Origin: Malaya genurostris
Taxonomy: Eukaryota > Arthropoda > Insecta > Diptera > Culicidae
NCBI RefSeq assembly: GCF_030247185.1
Contig: NC_080571.1
Location: 5,329,001 to 5,393,000, forward strand
Length of the DNA: 64,000 nucleotides
Direction of reading: 5' to 3'
Shown in pieces: positions 41,031 to 53,150 of this stretch; position 1 is the first letter of the stretch; each line of letters begins with the position of its first letter. The position numbers and the translations under genes are program-made. The notes below the pieces were generated by a model. That model was not told the DNA's origin. It was given only the letters and a program-made list of their open reading frames with translations, and made no database searches.

Positions 41031-42770
41031 CTTTTTTATGCGAATGCAAATAGCATGCCACGGATTCCAAGACCTCCTGCTCGTCTAAGTACATTAGATT
41101 TATCCCTTTGTTTGATTTCTATTTGGCTGGATTGCACCCGGAAAATATTGCCTGATTTACACGGTAGCGATCGTTTACCAATCATTATCTCAGTTAGCAG
41201 TATCAATTGCAGTTGATATTCCATATGATTTGACAAAAAATATTGACTGGATTAAATACCAACGTAATATCTTCAGTGGCTAAACTCAATGGAAGAGCTG
41301 ACTTCCTCGTTTGGTCGATTCTGGAGGCCGCAGAAAAAGCCCAAACCAAACGATTTCTTGGTCCAACGACTAACAGAAGACCTCCCAACCCTTGGTGAGA
41401 CGAAGAGTGCTCAGATGCTAAACATGCGAAACAAAATGCTTGCAAGACGTTTTTAAAACGGAGAAGAGGAACTCCTCAGGCAGTAGAAACCAATTACAAG
41501 AGAATACTTCGGGCCAAGAAGTGTAGCTTATGGAGACATTTGGTCGAAGGTTTCTCAAAAAAAATCTCAATGAGCACCCTTTGGAATACGGCCAAATGAA
41601 TGAGAAATCGTAACGTGAGAAATGAAAGTGAGGTATACTCCAACCGATGAATATTTGACTTTGCTAGGAAAGTATACCCAGATTCTGTTCCTACGCAGAG
41701 TATTATTCAGGAGTCTCCTCCAAATAATTGTTCCATTTTCAATCCAAATAATGGTTCAATTTTCAAGTATTTACTTTTCTATAGCACTCTTGTCTTGTAA
41801 CAATAATGCTCCTGGGACAGAATTAAATTCAATCTGGTGTGAAGAATCTGCCTGGCGCTTGTTGGAATTGTTCAACAAATTTCTTGAGCAAAACATTGTT
41901 CCTCCTGAGAGGAGGCAAGTGAAAGTTATCACCACCACAGCCGAGGAAACCAGCATAGACCCATTGCAATGCTGTTCTCCATCAGAAAATTGTTCGAAAA
42001 AATATTTTTTGGCATCTCGACAGTTGGGTCGAGACAGTTTGGCTTCGGTAGAAATAAAGGGACGAATGATTCCCTTGCATTGCTTTCGTTTAACATCCAT
42101 ATTGCCTTCGTTCAAAAACTAAAACTGGCCTCTGTATTTCTGGACATAAAAGGAGCGTTTGATTCAATTTCCGATGGTGTTTTTACAGACAAGCTCTACC
42201 AACCAATTATTTGCACAATTTTTTTTCTGCGAAGCGCATGTTTTTTTCACATGGCGATTTGGCAACATTCAGAATAAACTACATGGGTCTTCCGCAAGGT
42301 TCATGCCTCAGTCCACTCCTCTATAATTTTTACATTGACGACGTCTTGTAACTCCATGCACACTAAAACAATTGACAGATGGTGACGTAGTTTCAGATAC
42401 TGGACCCCAAAGCTGTTAATCTGCAAAAAATCATTACAAGATATCTTTGATAACTTGTCCATTTGGGCGGTTCGTCTGGGTATCGAATTCTTCGCGGAGA
42501 AAACAGAGCTGGTCATATTTTCAAGCAAGCATGGTCCCATTCAGCTTCAACTTCATATGATGGGAAGAATGATCGCCCAGGGTTTGACTTTCAAATACTT
42601 CGGGGTGTGGTTTGACTCCAAATGCACGTGGGCAGGACACATTAGGTATCTGATAATAAAATGCCAACAAAGAGTAAATTTTCTTCGAACAATAACATGA
42701 TCTTGGTGGGGTGCCCATCCGGAGAATCTTATAAAATTGTATCAGACAAAGATAGATGTGAGGTATTGAA
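41030..42770 (+). pseudogene. I/R1-like LINE polyprotein remnant
   Basis: A plus-strand LINE is recognisable in shifting frames. There is a linker with TFLKRRGTPQAVE-like text near 41440-41480. The RT fingers near 41970 read LFSIRKLFEKIFF. The RT motif A region reads LASVFLDIKGAFDSISDG (about 42127-42180). The motif B region reads GLPQGSCLSPLLYNF (near 42285), and motif D/E lies at about 42455-42700 (LGIEFFAEKTELVIFSSKHG, then KYFGVWFDSKCTWAGHIRYL). The YxDD/FADD motif is lost and several stops are present. The clade assignment is tentative. Confidence 0.72.
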
Positions 42771-43480
42771 TCCTCTGGTTATTAATAGCTTCAATTATTA
42801 ATAACTCATGTCCAATCACTACACGATAAACAAATATCACTTTTTACTTCCTTTTATGTTTGCCTCCTTGATCTTCCATGAGTTCAACCAATAGTCAGCT
42901 ATCTTACTTTGAATCAGTACATATCAGTACATATGCAAATAAACCTGGAATAGTTATAAGATCATGTGCAGTATATACAAAAATAAATGTTTTTTTTTTC
43001 TTTTATGTAATTCATAGAAACTAGTCCTTAAAAAAAACAATGCTTTTGAGTAGGTGGAACTACTGAATACCGAAAAACTAATATAGTATTTAAAACTCTG
43101 TTTTAATCTACCTAGTGGTGTTATGATGCCTATCTGTTATAACTCATGTTTTCATTGTAATTACTAAGGGATTCGTAATCTTAGCACAATCTTTTCAATT
43201 TTTAACAGTTTTGAGTGGAGTGGAAATTATCGTTTTTTTTTTGTATTTTCACTCTAAATTGAAATTTTAAACACATCTCACCCAGCTGTTCCGGAAGCGG
43301 ATGTGAGATCCGAACAAAGGTCAAAGGTCTATTTTTATTTACGTTGATCCTTTTATTTGAATCTAAGTTAGTAAAAATCGATTCTGCTGTTTCTGAGATA
43401 ATGAAGAGTGTTCCATTTTTGAGTTTTTGACCACCAATGGGAACCGAAATTACCAAAATCTATAAATTGAAACAGTTTTT
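42771..43480 (+). repeat. Family A copy (diverged)
   Basis: CTGTTTTAATCTACCTAGTG then GTGTTATGATGCC at about 43098-43130 marks the 5' edge. Positions 43270-43440 carry TTCCGGAAGCGGATGTGAGA and TTTGAATCTAAGTTAGTAAA. Positions 42771-43090 hold nothing recognised. Confidence 0.6.
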
Positions 43481-43970
43481 AACCAATATTGAAAGAATTT
43501 ACATCATCGTTCTATATAACAGGTTGCAATTTCATATTTACTACCCTCTACTACCTCTAACCGGTTCTTAGCAATCGGAGTGATTTCCGGGTTGGAGAAC
43601 ACTTTCCCGGTACTTCTGGAACCACGAACGATGATCCGGTTTACCTAAAATCAATGTATATGGGCTTTGCCGAATATATAAACTCTCTATCTCTTACAGT
43701 TTAGAAGATATAGATGGTACTATTTTGCATGACCTTTTGTGTCTTTGCAGTAAGGTTTGGAGCATGGTTTGTCACTTAAAAATAATCTTTATACTCTGCT
43801 GAGTAAGTATCGTGAAGACACCAAACAACTCGGATCAACCGTTATAGCACATTAGAAAGAAGTCACATCATATTACTTTCACTAACAGCAGTGGTGCTAG
43901 ATGTATTAAAAAATGCGCCATTGTTCGGACCTTGAGTCGGTTTTCCTTTAATAACTTTCTCTACAAACGT

Positions 43971-44530
43971 CGGATTGTTTTGTGGTCTTTTAAAGTTTTC
44001 CTCCTCGATAAATTTCCTATGAAAATAATACATGCACTGATTTTTAGAGTTCCAGCCGATTTTTTTTGTTAAAAGTGAATTTCTCCATGCTAAATCCCAT
44101 ACAAACTTTAAACCCCGGGCGCGAAAATATAGTTTTTCCGATCGAGCTAAGATTTTGCATGGTGCTTATGGAATAAATGGTGCAAAAAAAACGAAAAGTT
44201 TGGTGGAGCGAGAAAATAAACCTTTTTATCTTTTTCCCATACAACCTTGTCATACAAAAATGTCGGATTGTTTTGTGGTCTTTTAAAGTTTTCCTCCTCG
44301 ATAAATTTCCTACGAAAAAAACGCATGAACTGATTTTTAGAGTTCATAGGTTGAAATCCAGCCGATTTTTGTTTTGTTAAAACTGAATTTCTCCATACTA
44401 AATCCCATACAAACTTTAAACCGCGGTGCGAAAATATAGTTTCTCCGATCGAGCTAAAATGTTGCATGATGCCTATGGCACCCAAAAGGAACACGAAAAG
44501 TTTGGTGGAGCTGATATCAATATTTTGTCC
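43971..44530. repeat. Tandem duplication of a ~293-bp unit
   Basis: CGGATTGTTTTGTGGTCTTT, then AAAGTTTTCCTCCTCGATAA, starts at 43971 and again at 44264. Both units continue through TAGAGTT, CAGCCGATTTTT, TCTCCAT, AAATCCCATACAAACTTTAA and GAAAAGTTTGGTGGAGC. The copies differ by scattered substitutions and small indels. Confidence 0.88.
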
Positions 44531-44639
44531 TACCCTAATGGGCATCAACTAATCATACCTGCCCAATTAAAGAATTATACGGCTATTTGAATGTATTTAG
44601 CTTGATTTTTCCGTGTTACGTAGAAAAACACGCTCCTGT

Positions 44640-45100
44640 AAATGAGATTTTTATACTTATCAATCTGTAATTCCGAAACCGAAAGTCGTATTCGGATGAA
44701 ATTTCATACGATTATATGGGCTTATAAGACTTTTCATTGGAGCTTGTCAAAATTGGATGAAATCCAATAGCAGGCTGTGGGACTATAAGGTCTTAAATTT
44801 GAATCTAAACTGAAGAGAATCGGTTCAGCTGTCTCTGAGAAAATCTAGTTCACTTTTACCTCATTTTTTGCACATTTTTCCCCATTATACTTAAATCGGA
44901 AGTTCGATCCGGATATAATTCAATAGCAACCTATGGGACCTTTCATTTGAACCTAAATTTGTGAAAATTGGTCCAGACATCTCCGAGAGAATCGAGTGCA
45001 CATTTTTGTTACACACTCACATATACACACAGACATTTTGCGTACTCGACGAACTGAGTCGAATGGTAAATGACAAAGGTAGGTAGTTTTCGCAATTTAC
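44640..45100 (+). repeat. Family A copy (internal and 3' part)
   Basis: It has TTCCGAAACCGAAAGTCGTA, GGTTCAGCTGTCTCTGAGAA, a second imperfect internal repeat from 44890, a CACATATACACACAGACA microsatellite and CGTACTCGACGAACTGAGTC. Confidence 0.7.
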
Positions 45101-45383
45101 ACGGTTTAGAGAACTTGGAAACTTTTCTATCATGAAAATTAGAAGAAGATTTTTCGGAAAACGAATAGTTTTTTCTTTGGTTCGGCTAAGCGAATGCGAA
45201 AATATAAATATTTTTGTCTAAACTGGCAAAGAGTAAATAAAAAAATCCTATTTTGGAGCTAGGTAACAAAAAATACCTACCTGCAAAAATCATTGAATAA
45301 TTCGCATTAATAATCTTGATTATCAATCACAGTCGTAAATTACACGACAACGCCACCCTCGCTCTATTTTAGTGCCAGCGTGA

Positions 45384-45490
45384 CAGGGCCGCCTCTACAT
45401 AGGGGCAGTGGGGCAAGTGCCCCGGGCCCACGGTCTTAGGGGGGGCCGGACAGGACCAACCGGGCAGTTCAGTTCAGACAGTAAGCTAGG
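45384..45490 (+). mobile_element. Possible hAT element end
   Basis: CAGGGCCGCCTCTACATAGG, followed by GGCAGTGGGGCAAGTGCCCC, looks like a hAT-type terminus. No inverted partner was found nearby, so it may be a truncated end next to the mariner remnant. Confidence 0.35.
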
Positions 45491-45599
45491 GACACACACA
45501 AAAATCCTCCCACCGGACCCATTAATACGTAAAAGCGACGCTGATTCGTCATCATTTGATCGACCATTGCGATAAATTGAAGTCAAGGAACGTCGAACT

Positions 45600-45945
45600 C
45601 CGTTTATTCACGTGCGTACAACTGCTTCAACGGTACAAAAGAAAAGTTTTTCTCCATCGAATTGTTACTGGTTCATTACGATAATTCAAAACTTCGGGCA
45701 ACCTATGGATACCGGCCATCGCTCAAGTGGGAAGTCCTACCTCATCCGCCGTATAACCCAGACATTGCTCCTTCCGATTACTATTTTTTCCGGTCGATGA
45801 AGCTTGGCTGATCAGCACTTTTTCAGTAATGATGAAGTCCAGCTTCGTGAACAGTGGCCGAATTTTTGGAAAGGGTATTCGTGAATTGCCAGAAAGATCG
45901 GAAAAATTAGTGGCTGACAGTGGACAATACTTTGAATATTAAATT
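45600..45945 (+). pseudogene. Mariner transposase remnant (Mos1-like)
   Basis: The plus-strand frames give KRYKRK-like text before a large internal gap. They then give WEVLPHPPYNPDIAPSDYYF with the third catalytic Asp, and a C terminus GIRELPERSEKLVADSGQYF with a stop. Several frameshifts and loss of the first two Asp residues make it a dead fragment. The end sequence resembles the mauritiana subfamily. Confidence 0.72.
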
Positions 45946-48900
45946 TTAAAATTAATAAAAAAACGACTCGACTTAATATCCGTCATGAAAAAGGTGTAAT
46001 TCAAATACAGGGCTATTTTTTACTCTTCCGTTCTACTCGGAAAGCCAGATTCACTGATAAATTTCTTCACACCTAAATAATGACCACTATCTTTACCTGG
46101 AATCAATAAATTTTAAAAATACCATCACTTCATTTTTTAACGTTTTTATTGATTCAGCAACTGGTTTGTTTATTTGACCTTTTAGAATTAATCGTATGAT
46201 GCAACTAAAAAATTTATTTTGCATATTTATTTAGTTTAAAAATAAATATGTCTGCAGTACTTTAAAAAGTAGGAAATTATACAATTAGTTCATTTGAAAC
46301 TATTTATTGACTCGATATTTTTTCAACTCTTTCCGGTTTCCAGTGTCAACAGTATTTGTACATTAATATTCTAGTGGACAATTACAATTTTGCCGATTGA
46401 AAAACTTCATCTCGTCAAACCGGTTTGGTTAAAAAAAAATTCAAACAAATCGTACTCCCGACGACAGCTGCGTGTAGCATTACACAAAAGCCTCTCTAAG
46501 GGTTCCAAAAAATAAACCTTCAAATGCAACGAGTTACAATTTATTTCAATTCACAGATTTGTCTGCGCGATCCGCCAATTTTAAAACCTCTCGCTTCGAC
46601 TGAAAAAAAAAACTACAATATCATTCTAACAAAGGCAAACGTGTTCCGTTCTCAACTGCACACCAGTCACCATTCATCACACAGAACGCAAAACCGTTAA
46701 AAAATAAGAATTTACCCCGTAGGCAACTCGGAACAATATTGCGTTAATCCTAAGGTTTCACCCAGGGAAAAAAGGGGTTTGCTCGGAGAACGACACCGCG
46801 TCGAACAGACAGTACTTTAAAATAAGGGTTTCAAGCGAACGAGACGAGGAGACGAGCTCAAAATAACAACGATAAAAAAGGGGGAAATGTTTTGCGCGCA
46901 ACCCGAGCCTAATCGTAATCCGTGCACATTCGGCTGACAGGCACGGTAAAGACCCCTTTGCGGGAAGCAGGATCATGGAATACGGAAGCTTCTCTGTCCG
47001 TCAGAACTGATTTTCTGCTGACGTCATGCGCAGCAGACGAAAAATAGATTTTTGAAAAAAGCAATAAGATCAACTAGAAAAAAACACAACAGTTATGGTT
47101 TTTACGCAGAATTAGTGAAGGGTGTGCAAGGGGTGATCCCGAAGTAGGTTATTTCATTATTTTGCACTAAACTTTTGGACCCTAACGTGTTATTTTCGGC
47201 AGCTGTGCCAAAAAGAAAAATAGAAACAGATCCGAGAAATGATGGGAGGATATCAGATCATCTACGATAAACCGAAACGGATCGAGAAAAATTGAAGCCG
47301 AACTTGAAAGCGGCGCTAAAATTAATAAAAAAAAAACACGAACGATTGAAATCAGCTTTCGGCCACTTAAATCTTGAACCTGTGAGAAATGAATTTCATG
47401 TATAGAAACGAACAGTCCTCTTGAGATCAATGAACTTTGATGCCCAAACAAAACAATACCGGATTGAATGAGTTGATCTGGCCCAGAAAAAAATACCAAA
47501 AAATCGTTGAACCCAAACAGCAGCTGATGCAGAAAGGATGAGGTTCCTTTCCATTTCTGTTTTTTTAAGAAGTCATACATCACTCGCCTCTCGCCGGTGC
47601 TTAACCTATTCTTTACTAAAGAAGGGGAAATGCAGACCCGACCTTGCATCATCATCATCTTCGAAAGGATCCTGTTTCTTTCTGTCCTTGTGCAATTGAT
47701 GCAACAGTGGGAACATTTCGTACGAGTCGTTTTCACCCAAAGCAGGGGATGATGACTAAAAGTACATAATGTGTAATGATTGAGCAAAGACGTCTGTTCG
47801 TCCAGAAATTGGTTTGAAAATGTTTTTCACCAACCAACTTCCAAGTCAACATATTTTCTATGAATTATTGGTAATAATCCACCTTGAAAAGGCTATGAAA
47901 AAACGTTTTCTTTTCGTAATATAATTAGAAGCCAAGTTTGCAAAATTTTCATTCAAAGCCTTTATTCTTATTTGCCTCATAAATTCCTAACGGGAGACAC
48001 CTTACTCAGTGTAACAGAACCAAAAGTAGGGTCCAGCAGTGATCTTATAACGAATACCACTATTTAGAGTAAGATCTGCTGTCTCTGTTCGATAGATTGT
48101 TTTGATAGATTTTTTGATAAGATGAAAATTCGCTTCGAGTTTTCGGGTCTCTTTAACAGCAGTTTTGAACTATGTTTTCTGTAGTATTGGTTAGAGCCGA
48201 AGCAAAAATATTGTTTCCGATTTTATCACAATTCGTTGATTAAAAGTCGAGTAATCGGTTAAAAAATATTGCGACTCTACTAATAAGATGACTATTGGTA
48301 CAATCGCCCTATATCAAAACATACGTTTACCCTGAGGCCTCCGGTAGAATGATTGCGAAGAGCTGATCCTAGTAGGCGACTGGCATTAGAAACCATAAGC
48401 GAGAAACAAACAAGAAATCTTTTTCAGCTCAGCTGTAATCTGCTGTAAGCACACTCAGAGATATAAAAATTGTAAAAATAACCAAATTTGGTTTTTTCAC
48501 AACTATTAAATATTCATTGAATTAGTGACAAAAGAAATTCTGATTTTAAATAGCAAATATTGCTGCTTGAATCTACAAATATGATAATAAATTTTTCTCA
48601 GTTGATTAGTTTGCATTAATCAATATTTTGATAAAAAATAAAAACAATTTCACAGTATATTCAAATTGCAAAATTAGTTATAAATGAACGAAACTCTATC
48701 TTTATTGTTTTGACAGATCCAAGTTTTTATCAGCGACAATGAAAATTTCTAGTTCCGGGTTCACAATAAGCGAAAAAGTGATGTTGATCTACTTCAAATA
48801 ATTTTATTAATGCCGTACCGTACCTTATCGTGTCATTTATAAGACCGCGTTAATTTGTAAATATAACCAAATATGCGATTTCAAGATGAGTTACAGCTTT

Positions 48901-48965
48901 AAGCAACCATTTTATTCTGTCTTATAGCATTCAAAAACATGACTACATATTTTAGTTTTCAGATA
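45946..48965. other. Long stretch without a recognised gene
   Basis: AT-rich with a few GC-richer islands (46640-47060, 47540-47760). A minus-strand frame of 201 codons at 47787-47182 has no recognisable domain and biased, hydrophobic composition. Positions 48040-48180 resemble the inverse of 35160-35290. No RNA gene was recognised. Confidence 0.35.
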
Positions 48966-49166
48966 CACCCAAACCTCCGTTTACGAACACTTTTTATACC
49001 TCTTTTTACGTAACTCTTTTTACGAACCAAATACCAAATAACGTAAACTTTGTTACGAACCTGCGTAAAAATAGGTTTTGGAATTCGTCGAAAGCGATTT
49101 CCGACTCATTTATATTTCATGGAAACTACTACAATATGGGTATTTTTGGAACGGGTTTAAAGAGTA

Positions 49167-49438
49167 CAGGCCCGTACCCAGGATTTCATTTCTGGAGGGG
49201 CCCAAAGATCAAAAATAATGTTACTGAAGTTTGCTTATGTACCTAATCCTCGGTGTGCCTTTTACGGCTGTTTTTAACATACACTTTTCCACTGGAACTA
49301 ATGTTATATTACATTTCATTACGTTTACTGTCTTGTTATTTCTGTAACACATATGAGATAATCTAAATAATAATATGTTTTTGATTTCAGAAGGGACCAT
49401 GGCCCCTCGCCCCCCCCCCCCCTCTGAGTACGTGACTG
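49167..49438. mobile_element. 272-bp hAT MITE (copy 1)
   Basis: The ends CAGGCCCGTACCCAGGATTT and, inverted, CAGTCACGTACTCAGAGGGG are flanked by perfect 8-bp duplications AAAGAGTA (49159-49166 and 49439-49446). A C homopolymer lies near the right end (about 49409-49423). A second copy is at 55364-55637. Confidence 0.93.
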
Positions 49439-49925
49439 AAAGAGTAGATTCCGGAAAATGATGTTTGAGGTATTTTGGAAATCCAAAATGGCGACTGATA
49501 TTCCAATATTCCAAGAAAACCCTTACAATGTGTGTATTTTCGGAACGGGATTGATGAGTAGATGTCGTAAAACGATGTTCGAGGTGGTTCTAAAATCCAA
49601 GATGGCGACTTCCGGTTTTCTGATATTCCATCATTTTCCGCCATTTACTCATCAACTGCGTTCCGAAAATACCCATATTGCAAGGGTTTTCAAGAAATAT
49701 CAACAAACCGGAAGTCGCCATCTTGGATTTCAGAACCACCTCAAATATCGTTTTCTGATATCAACTCATCAATTCCGTTCCGAAGATACCCATATTGTTA
49801 GGGGTTTTAAGCAATATCAATAAACCGGAAGCCGCCATCTTGGATTTTGAAACAAGTCCAAACATCATTTTCTTGCATTTACTCTTCACATCCGTTCCGA
49901 AAATAGCCATATGATGCGCGGTTTC
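49439..49925. repeat. Inverted array of ~115-bp units
   Basis: Units carry AAGATGGCGACTTCCGGTTT, ACTCATCAA..CGTTCCGAA and ATACCCATATTG. The first units (about 49095-49166 plus 49447-49600) and the later units (about 49640-49920) face each other around a centre near 49625. The region could therefore form a large imperfect hairpin. The frames across it, up to 121 codons, are repeat artefacts. Confidence 0.8.
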
Positions 49926-50489
49926 CACACAAAATTTTTTTTACGAACCAAATCAACCACATAACGTAAACTTTTTTTACGAACTACCTCTTTTTACGAA
50001 CCCTCGTTTAGTTTGTAAATGGAGGTTTCGGTGTATTGTTGTTTGTTGGCCAAAAATATTCATTGCAGCAATATCTACTTCTGATTTCCGGTCTCGGGAG
50101 TACTGAATATAGTCATTGAAAACTTCAAGATATATTTTTCTTTTAAATTCCACTAAGTGTAAAATTCAATGGAAAAAATTAAGTGAAATCTATAGAAACA
50201 AAATGGTTCAAGTTATGCGTTTCTCTGGAAATTTTACACTTTCCTTGCAGTTTCTGTTGAACTGCTTTGCCATGACGAGTCGAAGACGATTCGCAAAGTA
50301 AAATTATCTTCTTTGAGATCGAAACAATCGATAAAAATATTCAATTTGGTTTATACAAAAAACTGTATTACAAAAAAACTATTAGTGGTTCGCTTTTTTT
50401 TACTCGATTCATCAACTAAGGTTTCAAAGGAAAGGAAAAAAATGAAAACATTACTTCTATTGTGAACAAAAATAACAATTTTTATTATC

Positions 50490-50600
50490 TTCACTGTTCG
50501 TCTTAAACTCGACAGTGCATAACAGTTTATGTTGAAATGTAATGTCACCTGTAGTTCAACAGAAACCGCTAGGCAGACGTAAAATTATTGCTATTTGCAA
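50490..50600 (-). repeat. Third copy of the ~100-bp hairpin-like repeat
   Basis: The reverse complement reads TTTACGTCTGCCTAGCGGTT, then TTTCAACATAAACTG. It matches 8815-8925 and, more weakly, 8271-8385. Confidence 0.6.
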
Positions 50601-50889
50601 TACACTTATAACTAGCACCATCCTAACGTACCGAACGATAACAAGTCCTCAAATAAACAGTTTTTAGTTATAATCTCAGGTTTCAATCATAGAGATCTTA
50701 ACATTGTGGTCAGAAAAAAATGTAAACCTATGTCCGAGTTAAGAATCGAACTCAGACAGGATGCGTAAAGTGCTGCGGAAAAACTCCAATCCGCAGAAGT
50801 CCTCTGTCATTTAGTTACCAGGAGAACACTGCGAAACCGCATATTTTTCCAAATCAACAAATTTTATTACATTGATAAATTCACAACAA

Positions 50890-51780
50890 AAAACTGTTTT
50901 AATCAACCTAGTGATGTAATTAAGCCTCATACCTTGAATAATAACAAAAATGATGTCAACTCCGCTTCCGGAACTAAGAATTAGGATCTGATATCGCCTA
51001 AACCACTTCGTTTGGACAGCAACTAAAGCGAACTACAATTTTAAACAGCTTTGAGCCAAATTTCGAAGAATTTGTCTCTATTTTGCATCTTCACTGGATA
51101 TGACGGTTTGAAATTATGAAACCAGTCGAACCCGTCTAAAATTTCATAGCAATCGAAGAGACCTTAAAGCATTAGTTTAGAATCTAGGTTTGTGAAACCC
51201 GGATTAACTATCCCTGAGAAATCGAAGTGATTTTTTGTTTCTTTTTTTAGAGTTTTGGACCACTATTTCCGATACCGTTGGTACCGGAAACCGAAAACCG
51301 GTATAGCCAACGCATGGCTTATTTAATGGAACAGTTCTTTGTACGGCGTTTGTCCCGGGTTGGCGGTTCAATGCCTAGGACGCTACAAGCCAGTTATCGT
51401 ATGTTCGAGCCCCGACCTGGAAGGATTCTTAGTGTCAGTAGGATCCATAGTTCTAGCCATGCAATGATTCTGTACGCTAAGAATCGGCTGTGAAGTCTGT
51501 TGAAACAGAAAGGCCAAATTCCACAAAAGGAGTGTAATGCCAAGACTTTGCTTTTTCTTTGTACGGCGTTTTGCGGAGTTTTTACGTTATTTGCATCGTC
51601 ACTTATATGACAGTTACACATTTTTAACTATCTTCATCTTATAATTCCGGATCCCGGAGTCGGATCTGGATAAACGTTCATAACAATCTATCTCTTCTAT
51701 TTCAATTTGTGAAAAATGTGAAAGTTCTTGAAAATCGGTCCAACCGAAATCATTAAAACCATTCCCACTAAGTGACTCGC
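50890..51780 (+). repeat. Family A copy interrupted by a SINE
   Basis: CTGTTTTAATCAACCTAGTG (50898) opens the copy. GCTTCCGGAACTAAG and ATTCCGGATCCCGGAGTCGG (51644) are internal landmarks. The SINE at 51352-51554 lies within it. Confidence 0.65.
51352..51554 (+). mobile_element. tRNA-derived SINE with 17-bp target duplication
   Basis: The head contains GGCGGTTCAATGCCTAGG (box-A-like) and GTTCGAGCCCCGACC (box B). The body has GGAAGGATTCTTAGTGTCAG, GCTAAGAATCGGCTGTGAAG and CCAAATTCCACAAAAGGA. The flanks TTCTTTGTACGGCGTTT at 51335-51351 and 51555-51571 are identical, showing a recent LINE-mediated insertion. It is a different SINE from that at 22135. Confidence 0.92.
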
Positions 51781-52149
51781 TATAGTATTGAATTAATTAC
51801 ATTTGATTCTTATTTCCGATTAAGCCTAAGCCGTTTCTTAAATAATTCGCATAGCATAACTTGATATAACGCATCACATTACATACTCACTTAGAAAATA
51901 TCATATAAATTCACGTCTTTATGGATGCACATAGAAGGAGCGTCGCAATTCACTTAAACTCACAATTCAAAGCTTACTCGAATCAATCATATTCGTAACT
52001 AGTAAAGTTAATTTAGGTGAAGTTGACATCGAAATAGACACAGCATTTTTTTACGTGTTAATAGATGTAATATTCTGTCATCACCCAAGCAATTACAGCA
52101 TGCTTGAATTAACGTCAAGTGTAAGTTTAATTTTTTCTAAGAGTGTACT

Positions 52150-52780
52150 TTTTGCTTTTCTCATACAAGAAAGATATGCAGTCACTGTGAAATCCGGAGG
52201 TCGAGGGTCATATACCATTCAAATTAATACGTCGAGATCGCAAAATGTCTGTATGTGTGTATGTGTGTATTAATGTATGTAACATAATTTTGCACTCACT
52301 TTCCCGAAGATGGCTGAACTGATTTTCATGAACTTAGATTCAAATGAAAGGTCTTGTAACCCTACACAAAGTTCCTGAATTTTATTCGAATTTGAATTCC
52401 GATTCCGGAATTACAGGGTGATTATAGGGTGAAGTGTGTTGAAAATTTGATACTGTCACTTAAAGCGGCGAAACAAAACACGTACAAAAATTTCTAAACT
52501 GGCCTCGAAACTATTCCAATCGGTAGTCATTGTCAGTAGGTGGCCAAACAATAATTTGGTTTTCCTTGTTCCCGGTTTTCGATTAACGACCTGAAATTGT
52601 AGCCATAGACTCAAAAATGGACTCACTTTTCTCGAATCAACTTCGATTATACCGGTTCCCAGATTCCGGTTTCGGAAGTACCTTTTTTCGTTTCCTCAGA
52701 GATGGCCTAACCGACCTGAGTACTAATATTCTGTCATCACCCAAAAAATAACCGCATGCTTGAATTAACGTCAAGTGTTC
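52150..52780 (-). repeat. Family A copies, minus strand
   Basis: TTTGCTTTTCTCATACAAGA, TCCGGAGGTCGAGGG, a TGTATGTGTGTATG microsatellite, ATGGCTGAACTGATTTTCAT and ATTCCGGAATTACAGGGTGA lie in reverse family order. A second partial copy (TTTCTCGAATCAACTTCGAT..) follows. Confidence 0.7.
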
Positions 52781-53150
52781 ATATAACCTTCATATGAAGC
52801 ACACCGTTACGTATATGCGCTGGTACAGAAGAAGAAAACACAACACCGCCTCTACGAACGAAGAATTTTTTGCGTTGATTTCATACACGCGGTAAAGGAA
52901 ACGAAACGTCGAACTTCCATGCTTCGTGATGCATAAGAAATAATAATAGTAATAATAAACATCTAATCAAAAAACGTATTACATGTTTCAGGTTCAAAAC
53001 TATTACCCTGTATAGCATGAATTTCATATACAAAAAGAACACGAGCGCATGATTTCGTTCGTTTAATTTATTTAATCAAAATTGTGCATGAAATATAAAT
53101 CAACCGAAATTGTGCATGAAATATAAACAAAGTCATTGTCAATATTCAAA
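52781..53150. other. Unannotated stretch with a short direct repeat
   Basis: AAAATTGTGCATGAAATATAA occurs twice in close succession near 53080-53127 (the second copy as GAAATTGTGCATG..). Nothing else was recognised. Confidence 0.4.

Larger units (their letters stand above)
48966..50033. mobile_element. 1,068-bp TA-flanked TIR element with nested repeats
   Basis: The ends CACCCAAACCTCCGTTTACG and, inverted, CACCGAAACCTCCATTTACA are each bounded by TA. Sub-terminal direct repeats of TTTTTACGAAC mark both ends. The inside holds a hAT MITE (49167-49438) and an inverted tandem array. It has no transposase, so it is probably non-autonomous. Confidence 0.85.

Noticed and set aside
47182..47787. A 201-codon open frame on the minus strand
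   Set aside because: No domain, signal or splice context was recognised, the composition is low-complexity and hydrophobic, and the sequence on the other strand looks equally featureless. A chance frame is likelier.
49458..49823. A 121-codon + strand frame
   Set aside because: It is produced by the inverted ~115-bp repeat array.
50740..50830. A tRNA-like region on the minus strand (GAGTTCGATTCTTAACTC)
   Set aside because: A B-box-like word is present but I could not fold a cloverleaf; it may be a decayed SINE, not a tRNA gene.
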